A stretch of DNA of 64,000 nucleotides from Tupaia tana. Lineage: Eukaryota; Chordata; Mammalia; Scandentia; Tupaiidae. The translations under genes were made by a program, and so were the position numbers. The notes below the pieces were generated by a model that saw only the letters and a list, made by a program, of their open reading frames with translations, was not told where the DNA came from and did not search any database. Below, piece after piece: positions 11,160-22,439 of this stretch (positions within the stretch are counted from its first letter, which is position 1; each line of letters opens with the position of its first letter). The stretch is taken from contig JAKSZU010000005.1 of NCBI GenBank assembly GCA_026018925.1, positions 88,098,886 to 88,162,885 on the forward strand. Direction: 5' to 3'.

Positions 11160-12765
11160 TTAGTATATATATTTTACCATTACAACAGAGATAATACATG
11201 GACAACTTTATAAATTCTAGGAGAATTCATTTCCTCATTCAAGTTGTGTACATTGTTTTCCCATTAATAAACAACTATATTATCTTGGGTGGATGCATTT
11301 GCTTTTAAATAGTAACATTGTCCAAATAAAATAGCATCCTTGTTGAAGTTTTTACACTACTTCTCTATTTTTTCTTATTAAAATTGTGTTTACAGAGACA
11401 GTTTATGCAAAAATAAGGTGCCACTATTCTTGTTAGAAGAACTTTCTAGATATTTACAGACTAGGTCTTCTTTTCAAAAAATGATCTCACAAGACTTCTT
11501 TTTTATTTAATTGTGGCTACCTGGCAGTTGGCTAGATATGGAAACTAACTAATTAAATAAATAAATAATGTAGGTTAAAAGACCAGGTGTTAATTTTGTT
11601 GAGTTTCACTAATTATTAGCAACTTGCTTCCAGCTATAAGTAACCATTAAACTTAAATTAAAAAGGACAAAGCTAGCCAGTATTTTGCTTAAAGCATGTT
11701 AGGTTCAAAAGTAAAATGGCCATTTGCTTGCTACTGATGAGAAGATATTTTACTCTAGCTATTAGGCATGCTAAAGCTTTTACAAACGTTTGAATGTGGT
11801 ATTTCATTGCCACTTGGAGATGAATTAATTAATACAAAGCTTAATGCATGAAATCTAGTCTATTACTAGTTTCAGTTCAATCAATGCTTTAGGTCTTATG
11901 AGCCATAATTATCCCTCAATTTATGTATGTATATCATGCATTTACAGTAAAATTTGTAGGATCATGAGCTCTCCAATATATCTTCAATTTTCAAAAATGT
12001 TCATGCATGTAGACCAACATGTGTATAGTATAATTTCAGAAGTTTGAAAGCCCTGTAAACAAATAAGTTCTTCATAGTGCCACTCTTTCATGTTTTTCTA
12101 AAATTAGTTTTGAAAGTTATTCTCCATGAATTCCCCTCCACCCCCCTCCCCGTATTAAAACCTTTATTTATGGAGATAGACTAATCCATGGCCTTTTTGT
12201 ACCTTTTTATTTCTGTCTCTTTCAATATAGCTGCATTATTCAGTACTTAACTTTTCCCTCAGTATGTTCCAGAATGTTCAGCTCCTCAAAATACATTTCT
12301 AGATCTTTAAGAATAAATTTATCCTAATCTTGAAAGTAAGTTAATTTATATGATATATTGAGATTTTCAACAAAGACTTCTGTATGACTTTGCCTTCATA
12401 AAGTCAATGACATTTGCTACTTAAATAGAATTAATCTGTAAAATACACATCTAGGTTTGCATGATAATTAATACTCATGGGTAAACACTTTCAAGTAAGA
12501 AATGTAAGAAATTTTGATAGTCTCCTGGTTTTACCACATATCACTTTACTTTACTTTTAATAGAAATGTGTTTGAAAAATTGCAAACATAGCCAAGGACT
12601 CGTAACATTGTATTTGGTAAATTACTTGAAGTAAACTGTAACTCAGTTGTATCATTGTCCTTTCTAAACTGATGATATTGTGTATATGGAGTGGAAGGAG
12701 AAAAATTTTATCATTATTTTTCAGTTTTAGATAAGATATCACCAGACATATTTTTAATAATTTTA
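11160..12765. other. AT-rich sequence with nothing recognised
   Basis: No gene or repeat family that I can name; a short TAAA-rich run lies at about 11548-11568. Confidence 0.45.
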
Positions 12766-12769
12766 TTTT

Positions 12770-13023
12770 GGGTCCAGTAGGTGGTGTGGAGGTTAAGGCA
12801 TTGAATCTCTTTTGGCCAGCTTTGTGGATTGAGTCTTGAACCCCTCTACTTGAGAATTAATCCAAGCACATGTACTTGTATGTCCAAAATCCTGAGAGGA
12901 AAATGGGAAAGGGACATTATGGCCAAGCCCCGAAGAGTGATTTCTCACTTTTCTTCTCTCTGTCTCTCTCTGTCTCTGATGAATCACAGTTCCTGTAGCA
13001 AATAATAATAATAATAATAAATT
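12770..13023 (+). mobile_element. Family A SINE with ATA tail
   Basis: GGGTCCAGTAGGTGGTGTGG head, AAAATCCTGAGAGGAAAATGG centre, TCCTGTAGCAAAT end, then a (AAT)n tail of about 20 bases. Confidence 0.85.
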
Positions 13024-13350
13024 ATTTTAAAATTTGCTGTAATTTTAAAATTTAATTTATTAATGTTTGCCTTTAAATAAGTTATTTAACATTTTTAAAA
13101 CCAATAATATTAAATCAGCATAACTATAACTTACTAAATAAATATTCTTTCATATTATTACTTTGAAGTTGGTGAGGAATATACTTGATTTAATATTTTA
13201 CTCCACCTTTGGTTCACTGCTTTAGTTTATATAACACATTTAAAGAACATCAAATAATAAACTACTATAGTGTGTGCAGTATAGATAGAAGTGGCTCTAA
13301 CAGCCAAAATGACTCTCTAGAGAAAAGGAATGTAGACAAATATATATTTT

Positions 13351-13598
13351 TTGAGAGTTTTTTGCTATAGGGCATGTGCGCTCGCCAGAAAGACAGAGAA
13401 AGACAGACAAAAAGTGAGAAATCACCCTCTAAGGGGGATGGCCATGCCACAATCCTTTCTCCATCATTCTCCTCTCAGGATCTTTGGCACGCACACCCAT
13501 GTGCCAGGCGTAAGTTTAAGTCACCGGGTCTGGAACTTGAACCACGGTCAAATACATGGGAGTACAACGACATAGCCATTACATCAACTGCTGGTCTC
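13351..13598 (-). mobile_element. Family A SINE
   Basis: Complete; duplicated target AGACAAATAT at 13334-13343 and 13600-13609. Confidence 0.92.
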
Positions 13599-13690
13599 AA
13601 GACAAATATTTTTAAAAAGAAATATTTTCCAATATTTATAATTGCAACCAGTGTTTTATGGTTTTAAATGGAAAGATTTCTGCACTTTTT

Positions 13691-13985
13691 TTTCCCCTTT
13701 ATTTTCTTTCTCAGATCAATCACATTCATTTTACATAAATTTCTCATCATGATGTGTACAGTATACCAGCCCTGCATTACCTCAGGGAAAACAAGAACTA
13801 CGCTTCCATTCTTGCGGAAGCCAGATTCTCGAAGATGACTCACACTGCAGATCCCCACAACACCATTCTCGGTAATCACAGGATAGAGGCCCTGTCGCAT
13901 CAACTGATAACCATCTCTGCCTACCAGAACTGCACTCCTAGAACCATATTCCACAGAGACTCACCTACAACTGCGGAACTGCACG
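13691..13985 (-). pseudogene. Small processed retrocopy of an unidentified transcript
   Basis: A unit of about 295 bases lies between direct repeats AGATTTCTGCACTTTTT at 13674-13690 and 13986-14002. On the minus strand it ends with an AATAAA signal (complement at 13698-13703) followed by a short A-run that merges with the repeat, so the inserted strand is minus. It is GC-richer than its surroundings and shows no SINE boxes and no similarity to the other repeats here. The longest minus-strand frame (13954 down to 13664) reads to the tail and is free of stops for about 95 codons, but I do not recognise the protein and the frame may be chance. A GTGAGT string near the 5' end could mean unspliced sequence or a non-coding RNA. 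I could not name the parent. Confidence 0.6.
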
Positions 13986-14009
13986 AGATTTCTGCACTTT
14001 TTTAAAAGC

Positions 14010-14235
14010 TCATCTACCCATTTCTTTCCCAAGAAAAACAAAGAGATATAGAGAGATTGAGAGACAAAGAGAACCCTCAACAGGGTCTCATTACAGAGTC
14101 TCTCCCCATTCTTCACAGCCAACAAAGATCATAGGTGCATGAGTATTCCAGGTGTACAAAGGTAAGTCTAGGAACTGAACCCCAGTCATTTGTATGGCTC
14201 CCAGAATTACAGAACTGAGTCCCACCACCATCCCA
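14010..14235 (-). mobile_element. Diverged tRNA-like SINE unit
   Basis: On the minus strand a head with GGGACTCAG and a GGTTCAGTTCC B-box-like string is followed by a CT-rich end. Not clearly family A or B. Confidence 0.4.
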
Positions 14236-14495
14236 CAATATCTGAATTTTTTACCTTCATAATAGACCATGTACACACTCACTTGGGAGTGAAAGACAAA
14301 GAGGGACATACCATCCACAAGATCTAGGTTTACCGTAGCCTGTTTTTCCAACTTTTTCAGGCCATCAGATAATGGGCAATCACATGCACGCTCAGTACAT
14401 TTTAGGCTGACAGGGCTGGAGTTTCAAATTGCTGTCACCATATGGGAACTGACTCTCTCTAGTAGCAAATTACCACCGTTCCATGGGACTGGCCC
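14236..14495 (-). mobile_element. Second diverged tRNA-like SINE unit in tandem
   Basis: GGCCAGTCCCATGGAACGGT at its head (right end) with the CT-rich stretch at about 14280-14310; same strand as the previous unit. Confidence 0.4.
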
Positions 14496-14721
14496 TATAT
14501 CTACATCCTTAGGATGTTTCCCTGGCTTATATGACTCTTCTATGAAGGACCAGAAAGTGTGGATGGGATGAGAATGATCAAACTCTGGCTTTTATAGATC
14601 CAGTTTAATATATTAATTATTGATATTTAATTTACCTTTATCTACCAATTTTTAACATTATTTTTTAAAGAATTGTTTTATTAAGTGTTATTGATCATTA
14701 TTATTATCCTTTGTAGTTTGT

Positions 14722-14865
14722 GAAAAGGCTCATGTGCTCACCAGAGACAGACAGAGACAGAGAGAGAGAGAGCAAGAAAGTGAGAATATAAGCCACCAGG
14801 TCCAAGCCTTGAACCGTGGTTAGCCACGTGGGAGTCCAGCACCATCATGCCATCTGCTGGCCTCT
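14722..14865 (-). mobile_element. Family A SINE, short type
   Basis: GTGCTCACCAGAGACAGACA directly followed by the GA-rich run and AAGCCACCAGGTCCAAGCC, then GAACCGTGGTTAGCCACGTGG. The central block is absent. Confidence 0.88.
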
Positions 14866-14894
14866 CTTCAGCATTATTTTCATTCTGTTTTGAA

Positions 14895-15560
14895 GAAGTA
14901 CTAAAATGTTAGTGGATATCCAAAATAGACAATGTAATACCTAGATGAAGTGCTCATGTGAAGATGATAGAGTGTACCTATACAAACCTGAAAGTTATTC
15001 TACTACCACACCTAAGCTAAATGGTATATTCTGTTGCTCAGACTACAAATTTGTGTGGCATGTTGCTGCATTGAATACTGTAGACAAGCATACCACAATA
15101 GGGAGTATTTGTCTATCTAAATATATCTAAACATAAACAAGATACAGTAAAAACAGAGTGTAAAAGATTTAAAAAAGTAATGTACTTGTCTAGGACACTT
15201 ACTATAAATGGAGCTTGCAAGACTGAAAGTTGCTCTGGGTGAGTCAGTGAGTGAGTGGTGCATAAATGTGAGGGTGTAAGACATTACTGTGCATTACTGT
15301 AAACTTTATAAACACCATACACTTAGGCAATGTTAAATTTATAAGAAGCAAATTTTGAACATGATGAACAAAGCAATCTAGAGTCAGTCAAACAAGTTTT
15401 CCTATGCATTTAATGTTGTTGAAGTGTATGGTGTTTACAAAGTTTATAGCAGTGTACAGTAATATCTTATACCTTTTGATGAAGTTGGACTTCATAAATA
15501 ATTTTTTCATAACATGTATTTTCCATGAACTTTTTGTGGGCCCCTTGTATTAGACTAGAT
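14895..15560 (+). mobile_element. Tigger-like DNA transposon, 5' part
   Basis: GTACCTATACAAACCTG, GCATGTTGCTGCATTGAATACTGTAG, TATCTAAATATATCTAAACATAAACAAG and GTGAGTCAGTGAGTGAGTGG appear in the element's order. SINEs interrupt it later. No usable transposase frame. Confidence 0.6.
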
Positions 15561-15917
15561 GGGCTTTCTCTTTCTTTTGAAAACATACAATACATTAAGT
15601 GAAGAACTCTAGTGTATGACTAAGAGACTTGTTATATCTCTATCCATCTCTGACCAGAGCCAGATCTGCATCCACAGCCACTAGCCTGACTCTGTCACCT
15701 TAAGTGGTCAACTCTTTCAAGACTTTACATAAAAAGGGATTATGTCTTAAGAAATAAAAGAATTATAAGAATATTAGTCTTTCTTTAATAATAAATTGAC
15801 TTCTGCTTACTTTAGTTTTTTGTTTTATAAACTTTCAAAGTTTCTTAACTTTTTGACTCTTTTGTAAGAATGTTTAGCTTAAAACAAACACGTTGTACAA
15901 CTGTACAAAAAAAATTT
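15561..15917 (+). mobile_element. Tigger-like element continued, diverged
   Basis: TCTTTAATAATAAATTGACTTCTGCTTACT and TTTTATAAACTTTCAAAG continue the element, with unassigned sequence before them. Confidence 0.5.
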
Positions 15918-16166
15918 TTTTAGAGAGACTTTTGCTATAGGGTGCATGGGCTCATCAGATAGACAGAAAGGGACAGAGAGACATAAAGTGAGAAATCATC
16001 CCCCGAGGAGGATGACCATGCTGCAATTCCTTTTCCTCTATTCTCCTCTCAGGATTTTGGGCATACATGCAAACGTGCCTGGCATGAGCCTCCAGATCCA
16101 GGACTTGAAACATGGTAGACTACATGGGAGTCTAGCAATATAACTATGACACCATCTGCTGGTCCC
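15918..16166 (-). mobile_element. Family A SINE nested in Tigger-like element
   Basis: TTTTGCTATAGGGTGCATGG through CACCATCTGCTGGTCCC; Tigger-like sequence continues on both sides. Confidence 0.92.
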
Positions 16167-16450
16167 CCAAATATTTTTTTTTCTGTCCTTCTTTTATGAA
16201 CCTTGTTCATACCTTTTTAAAAATTTTTGTTAAAAATTTATAAACACGCACATTAACCTAGGCTTATGCAGAATTAGGGTCATCAAAATCACTGTCTTCC
16301 ACCTTTTCCCTCTGGAAAAAAAGATCATAATGGTAGGATCATGATAAACAAAGCAACATGAGATTTAATTAATCACAACAGAAAATCATGCAATCTAGAG
16401 TCAGTCAAGATACATGAGGATGCTGTAATTGTATCACACCATATTATTAC
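16167..16450 (+). mobile_element. Tigger-like element continued
   Basis: AAAAATTTATAAACACGCACATTAACCTAGGC and TCATCAAAATCACTGTCTTCCACC are characteristic strings of the element's middle. Confidence 0.55.

Positions 16451-16451
<1 letters not shown>

Positions 16452-16502
<51 letters not shown>
16452..16502 (+). repeat. AT microsatellite
   Basis: Uninterrupted alternating AT of about 50 bases immediately before a SINE. Confidence 0.97.
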
Positions 16503-16505
<3 letters not shown>

Positions 16506-16726
16506 GGTGGTTGGATACAACATGGCTGACTATATGCGTGGCTCAAGTCTCAGAAATTAGTGACTTGAGAAACATGCCAGGCTTGTGTGTCTACATGCCC
16601 CAAATCCTGATGAAGGAAGAAATGAAAGAGAAAGGATTGCAGCATGACTATTCCCCATAGGGGTAGGGGGTGTTTTCTCACTTTTTCTCTTTCTCTCTCT
16701 CTCTTTGACAAGCATGCACCTTTTTG
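16503..16726 (+). mobile_element. Family A SINE, 5' end eroded
   Basis: AGGTGGTTGGATACAACATGG, CCAAATCCTGATGAAGGAAG and the CT run ending AAGCATGCACC. The first bases of the head merge with the AT repeat. Confidence 0.8.
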
Positions 16727-16794
16727 TAACATTTAAAACAATAATAATAATTAACAAATATAGTATAGAGAGTCAGATAATAGTATAGTTGTAA

Positions 16795-17025
16795 CACAAC
16801 TGGACCCTCAAGGGATGGTCCTGGGTTCACAGCCTGGGGCCACCCTGCGCACTCCAAGTGCAGGCATGTATGCCTGTGATCCAACCTGGATGAGGCTGAG
16901 GGGATTGTGGTGTGAAGACCATGTAGGGGATGCCTTTGTCTCTCCTTTTCACTTTCTCTATCCTTTTGTCTCTTTCTCTGTATCCCTCCCTTTGTCTAAC
17001 TTTCATGGAAGAAATTAATGAATTT
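16795..17025 (+). mobile_element. Family B SINE
   Basis: Head with GGTCCTGGGTTCACAGCC, centre GGATGAGGCTGAGGGGATTG, CT-rich stretch and terminal TTTCATGGAAGAAATTAATG. The end block is shared with 53160-53365 and 54415-54625. Confidence 0.65.
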
Positions 17026-17039
17026 TTAAAAATGTATAA

Positions 17040-17330
17040 TATAGTAAATATGTAAATCAGTAGCATTGTCTATCACTATCAAGAATAATGTATTATACAT
17101 AATTGTATGCGCTACACTTTTATAAAACTGTTAACACAGTGGGTTTGTTTAAATCAGCATCTTTGCAAATACAAGAGCAATGCATTTGCTGTCACTTGCG
17201 ATTGCTCTATGACAGCCAATGATAACACCGTACAATAGAGCTGTGGAACAATAGGTCTGTGGAACATTGTGTGTGTAAGGTCTATCACTGAGCAAAACAC
17301 CATTATGCAATGGATGAATGTATATCATTG
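17040..17330 (+). mobile_element. Tigger-like element, 3' end
   Basis: Parallels 9780-10030: GCTACACTT, GTGGGTTTGTTTAAATCAGCATC and the closing AACACCATTATGCAATGGATGAATGTAT. Confidence 0.55.
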
Positions 17331-17348
17331 TTGCATTAAAAGTATTGG

Positions 17349-17432
<84 letters not shown>
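17349..17432 (+). repeat. Compound AT/AG microsatellite
   Basis: About 41 bases of (AT)n followed without a break by about 43 bases of (AG)n. Confidence 0.97.
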
Positions 17433-17433
<1 letters not shown>

Positions 17434-17600
17434 AAGCATACAAACTGCCAATACTTCCCTGTAGTAAAACAAAACAAAACAGGTACTTAAAGTAAGAAAC
17501 ATAGTTTAAAGGAGTTATGGTAGCGAATTCCCCTAACAGTAGAGAAAATGAAACAGGCTAAAGACTAATAATTTTCAATGTAGGATAGAATGTGGATTTT

Positions 17601-17803
17601 TTTTAAACACTCAATATTAGTTTTTTTATTTATTTTTAAAAGAATTATTTAACTTTTATTTGTTCATTTAATTTGACCAGAAAAAGGCAGAGAGAGTGAG
17701 AGAGGGAAAGTGAGAAAGCCAGGTACAAGGTCCAGGACTCAAACCAGGTTGACCATATGGGAGTATCCAGCACCTCAACCACCATGCCACCTGCTGGTCC
17801 CCC
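17601..17803 (-). mobile_element. Family A SINE, short type
   Basis: Exact duplication TAGAATGTGGATTTT at 17586-17600 and 17804-17818. The unit reads TAATTTGACCAGAAAAAGGC through CCACCTGCTGGTCCCC, proving the short type is an independently mobile form. Confidence 0.93.
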
Positions 17804-17818
17804 TAGAATGTGGATTTT

Positions 17819-18470
17819 AAGTGGAGCAAAGCTCTGTTAAGCAATACTCATCTTTCCTTACCAAGATGTCATACTCGTCATCTTTTAGAAAAATTTCAAA
17901 AATTTATCCTACATTTAATTATAGCAAAACATTCTATATTTAACCATAAGAAAAACTGTGTGCTTATGTATGCAGATACAACGGTTAATGGATAGCTAGG
18001 TGACATTGCCATTTTAGTAACCATCTTATGTGCAAAGATTGGACAAAAGCTATATGTTTAATGGCAACAAGAGGTATAAAAAGTAAAATATAATGTATAA
18101 AACCGAAGAATCAACACACAGTTATTATGTAGATGAAGACATCCTCCTAACTTATTGGTAATTATATTTATGTATAACATATTTTAACATAAAAATTTAA
18201 ATGATAGAATTCTCTATTCTTATTAGAGATATATAAAGTTACAGACATGACTTTAAGTGAAAAAGTATTTATAGAAATATTGTAGATTACACAGCTATCA
18301 ATATATACCTCATAAATGATATATAATGTGATGGCTAATAGCTGTTTGAGGTGTCTAGATGATTATGGGACTAGAATAAAAGATCAATTATTCTTTTACA
18401 TATTTTGAAATCATGAAAGATTTTAAACTTGCAAAGAATATGCAACATATATATGTTAAAGAATTATAAA
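17819..18470. other. Nothing recognised
   Basis: AT-rich; no gene or repeat family seen. Confidence 0.45.
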
Positions 18471-18474
18471 ATAA

Positions 18475-18732
18475 GGGTAGACATGCAGTGTAGTGGTTAA
18501 AGCAGTTGGAATCCACATGACTGACTGCATGGTTCAAGTCCTGGACACAGCAGCTTAGAAAATACGTGAGGCATGTGTGCAAAATCCTGAAAGGAAAATG
18601 GAGGAGAAGGATTTGTGGCACAGTCATCCCCTCCAAGGGGTGACTTCTCACTTTCTTTTTTCTCTCTTCCTCTTTCTCTGCTGGGCTCATGTGCCCGATA
18701 CTACAAACAAAAAATAAATGAAAAAAAAAATG
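18475..18732 (+). mobile_element. Family A SINE
   Basis: GCAGTGTAGTGGTTAAAGCAG head, GGTTCAAGTCCTGGAC B box and an A-run at the end. Confidence 0.87.
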
Positions 18733-18769
18733 ATATATATATAGACTCATTTAAAAAATATTTTTTACA

Positions 18770-19702
18770 GTCCTCTCTATAAATCTTCCAACGTATATGC
18801 CCTCTATCTCACCTAGATATGGTTCCTTACCTAGAATTTGCAATTATTACACCTTTGCTTTGCAATATAGTTTTACACATGTATATTATTCTCTAAACAA
18901 TGTATATATTAGGCAATAGTATTTTGTTTTTTAAAAAATGGAATAAAAGCACCCTACAGATATTTATTTAAAAATTGTAGTCTTAATACTTTTTATCTTA
19001 ATTTCATGTTTCTGTGGATGTAGCTAAGTTTTATTTAAATATGTTTTAATTATCTATCAGACGTTTTGTTATCATAGTGCTTGTTATTGTTGTTTATTTA
19101 TAGTTTCTTTGAGCCTCACCATTCTTGTCCTTTGAGAACCAGGCTTAGGAAGTATGTTTGTAGTAGCATTGCTAGATTCTAGTAAGCCACTTGGTATCAA
19201 CTTCTGTATTAATTGGTTTTCTGAAAGATCATATCAATGTATACTCTACCTATAACTTATGAATTGCCATTTGGTGAACAATTTCAAAAAAACTTCTCAT
19301 TGAAATATATTTTAAATCTTGCCTAAATATAATTCTAAAATAATCTATTGAGTGATTTTGATTTTCATTTTCATGACTACTTAGAGGATGAACATATTTT
19401 CTCATGTATTGTAAGCACATATTATCTTTGAAATATCTGGTAATATATTTTGTTTATGTTATCTCTTAAATTGGTTTCATTTTTAAGGATTTTTTTCTGA
19501 GCACTGCTTTATAGATTAAATATGTTATAACTATCTTATCAAGTTTATGGTTTGCTTTTAATTTTATAATAATAAATATATTTATTTATACTTTCACTTA
19601 TAAGCAAAAGATATGTTTTAATATAATCAATTTTTACAATATTTTCTATAACAGTTGTATCCTTTGGGTTGAAAAGTTATTGCCATTCAAAATGGTAGAA
19701 AT
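18770..19702 (-). mobile_element. Old L1 3' UTR
   Basis: Strings such as CATTGCTAGATTCTAGTAAG, TATCAACTTCTG, TTTCATGACTACTTAGAGGATGAACATATTTTC and TTATCAAGTTTATGGTTTGC keep the order of the L1 3' UTR on the minus strand. Diverged. Confidence 0.55.
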
Positions 19703-19718
19703 GAAAAATAGAAGTCCC

Positions 19719-19980
19719 AGGACCAGCAGTTAGCGTAATGGCTATGTCGCTGAACTCCTATGTAGTCAACCGCGGTTCCAGTCCTGGACCTGGCAACTTA
19801 AACTCATGCCAGGCACGTGTGCGTGTGTGCCCAAGATCCCAAGAGAAGAATGGAGGAGACGGGATTGTGGCATGGCCATCCCCCCTGGGGGGTGATTTCT
19901 CTCTTTCTGTCTCTCTGTCTCTCTCTGTCTTTCTGGTGAGCGCATGCACCTTATAGCAAAAACCTCACAAAAAAAAAAAA
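19719..19980 (+). mobile_element. Family A SINE, young copy
   Basis: GGACCAGCAGTTAGCGTAATGG head with intact A box. Duplication AAAAATAGAAGTCCC at 19704-19718 and 19981-19995, and an A-tail of about 17 bases. Confidence 0.95.
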
Positions 19981-19999
19981 AAAAATAGAAGTCCCCCCA

Positions 20000-21210
20000 A
20001 AAAAACATTTCATATAAACCAAACCTGAGAATATTTATTTGTGACAGAATTTTATTAAAGTGACGCTGGCTTATTTAAAGGTATACTTCAGAAATAAAGA
20101 ATGTAGTGCTAAAAACAAGAGAACACAATGAACCAAGAAAGTATAGAACACATGGGAAGTCACATAATTGGTAACACTTTAATATTTTGATAACAGAATC
20201 ATATAACATATTGTGTTGGAAAAATAAGAAATCTAGGTGTAAAGATCTTTCTATACTATGTAAATTAAGAGATAAATTATTTTAGCTAAAGCATTTTATT
20301 ACTCAGGACCAGAATAAAAATGACACTGTATCTTATGCTGTCCTAGCTTAAATAGAAAAGCTAAAATTTTCAGGGTAACAACTGAAGTATAAAAACATTC
20401 CAAACTTGTAGAAGAAAGGATAAAAAAGAAAAATTCCCTGCTGTAGAAAAACATAGAAAAGTAAAAATATATTTTACTTAGGGAAAAAGAGAAGAGAATG
20501 CATAAGTAGATAGCATAAATAAATCCAGATTCCTTTTTAGCATATAATATGAAGGCCTTCATTTGAATTTCATAATTTAAAACTTAATCTTTCAGCAACT
20601 TCTTATTGGTCATTAAGCTCCATGAAAGAAGTCACTGGAACCATTCAGCGGCAAAGTCGTTGTATAATTCTAAACGTAATAATAATAAACTCCCAGCATC
20701 ACAGAGTTCAGTGACTACTTCTCATCCTCGGCAGACCTATCAAGGCCTGAATGAGCATTAAAACTGAATAACACAGTTACTCCAAGAATTGGTCTCTTGG
20801 GTTTAGGGTTGACTGAGCTTTAAATTGCCTGCACTCTATTGACTATTCAATTCTCTCAGTCAATTGATAAATAAAATACTTTAGTCATCAGAGCTGTTAA
20901 TCCACTTTCATGACACTTGCTTTTCTTGAAACATTAGATTAGCTCTTTTTGTTTTTTGGATTTAAGATTCAGACCAAATCAAATGGAGTTTATGTCATTA
21001 CAAATTGTCAGGCATGACTCCTCCTGGGAAATTTGAGGATTTTTTTTTGTGTGTGTGTGTGGAATAAACAACTCTTTCTAAAATTGACACATTTATGATT
21101 TATGCTAGCATGTTGAAATAGTTTATTTTTTATGAAAAAAATATTTGAAAGTTGTTAATTTTAATATTTAATGACAAAATAAATAAATCTATGTCATACT
21201 TCTTTCTTTA
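20000..21210. other. Nothing recognised
   Basis: AT-rich, with a short T-run and (GT)n at about 21044-21062. No gene seen. Confidence 0.45.
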
Positions 21211-21214
21211 TTTT

Positions 21215-21366
21215 TAAATAATTATTTATTTTTATTTTTATTATTTTAATTTGCTACAGGGCATGTGCACTGACCAGACAGAGAAAGAGAGAACAAGCAG
21301 CCAATTCTGGGACTTAAATCACAGATGGCCAAGTGGGTGTCCAGCACCTTAACCACCAAAGCATCT
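21215..21366 (-). mobile_element. Family A SINE, short type
   Basis: TTTGCTACAGGGCATGTGCAC, short GA-rich run, TCTGGGACTTAAATCACAG and CACCTTAACCACCAAAGC. Confidence 0.8.
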
Positions 21367-21865
21367 TTATTTTTAATATAAATTATTTATTTTTAGTAAG
21401 CAGATTGATATTTTCTCCTCAGTAATGTAACATAAAAGAATCTATAAATAAGGATAAAAAATATCATCATCAAAGTTCAATTTTCTTATCCTCTTGGTAT
21501 ACGGCATTTTATATGATAAAACAATATATGAACACCATAGAAGTTTTAAAAATATAGCTCAGGAAAAAAATTATACATAATTTTAGGTCCATACTGCTCT
21601 TCCAGATGGCCTGTAGTAAGGATTTAGGACTTTCTTTGTGATCCCTTACAGTCATGGAACTCACTTTTTTGCAATGTATCTCATAATATGTATCTAATAC
21701 AGGTTCTGTTTCTCTTGTAGAATATGACTGAGACAACTGAGACATCACCTATGTTCTTTAACATATAATGGTTGCTGTAAAGTTTTGAAATGTACACTTT
21801 ATATTCACCTTTAAGTAACACTATTTTGCTTCACACATTGACTATCTGGTCCCTAGTTCTTTCTT

Positions 21866-21873
21866 TCTATCTA

Positions 21874-21921
<48 letters not shown>

Positions 21922-21940
21922 ATCTATCTATCTATCTATC

Positions 21941-21984
<44 letters not shown>

Positions 21985-21991
21985 CTATCTA

Positions 21992-22079
<88 letters not shown>

Positions 22080-22092
22080 CTATCTATCTATC

Positions 22093-22170
<78 letters not shown>
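21866..22170 (+). repeat. Long TCTA tetranucleotide microsatellite
   Basis: About 300 bases of (TCTA)n with several single-unit interruptions of the ATCATCTA and CTCTATCTA kind. It abuts the tail end of the next SINE. Confidence 0.98.
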
Positions 22171-22171
<1 letters not shown>

Positions 22172-22179
22172 ATTTATTT

Positions 22180-22420
22180 ATTACTTAGGATATATGCATT
22201 TGCCAGAAAGAGACAGAGAGTGCAAGAGTGAAAGTGAGAAATCATTCCCTAGAGAGGATGGCCACGCTACAGTCTCTTTTCCTCCATTATCCTCCTGGAA
22301 TTTTGGGTACACATGTACACCTTCCAGGGATGATTTTTAAACCACTGGATTTGGGACTCAAACTTCAGTCAGCCATGTGGGAGTCCAACTGCCTTAACCA
22401 CCAAATCACCTAATAGCCCC
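22180..22420 (-). mobile_element. Family A SINE, diverged
   Basis: GCATTTGCCAGAAAGAGACAG, GATGGCCACGC and GGGAGTCCAACTGCCTTAACC. The TCTA repeat lies where its tail would be. Confidence 0.87.
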
Positions 22421-22439
22421 AGTACTATATACTTTTGAA

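Noticed and set aside
17149..17502. 117-codon minus frame with SLSLSLSL and IYIYIY runs
   Set aside because: Translation of the AT/AG microsatellite.
21790..22188. 132-codon frame of LSIYLSIYLSIY repeats
   Set aside because: Pure translation of the TCTA microsatellite, which has no stop in this frame.
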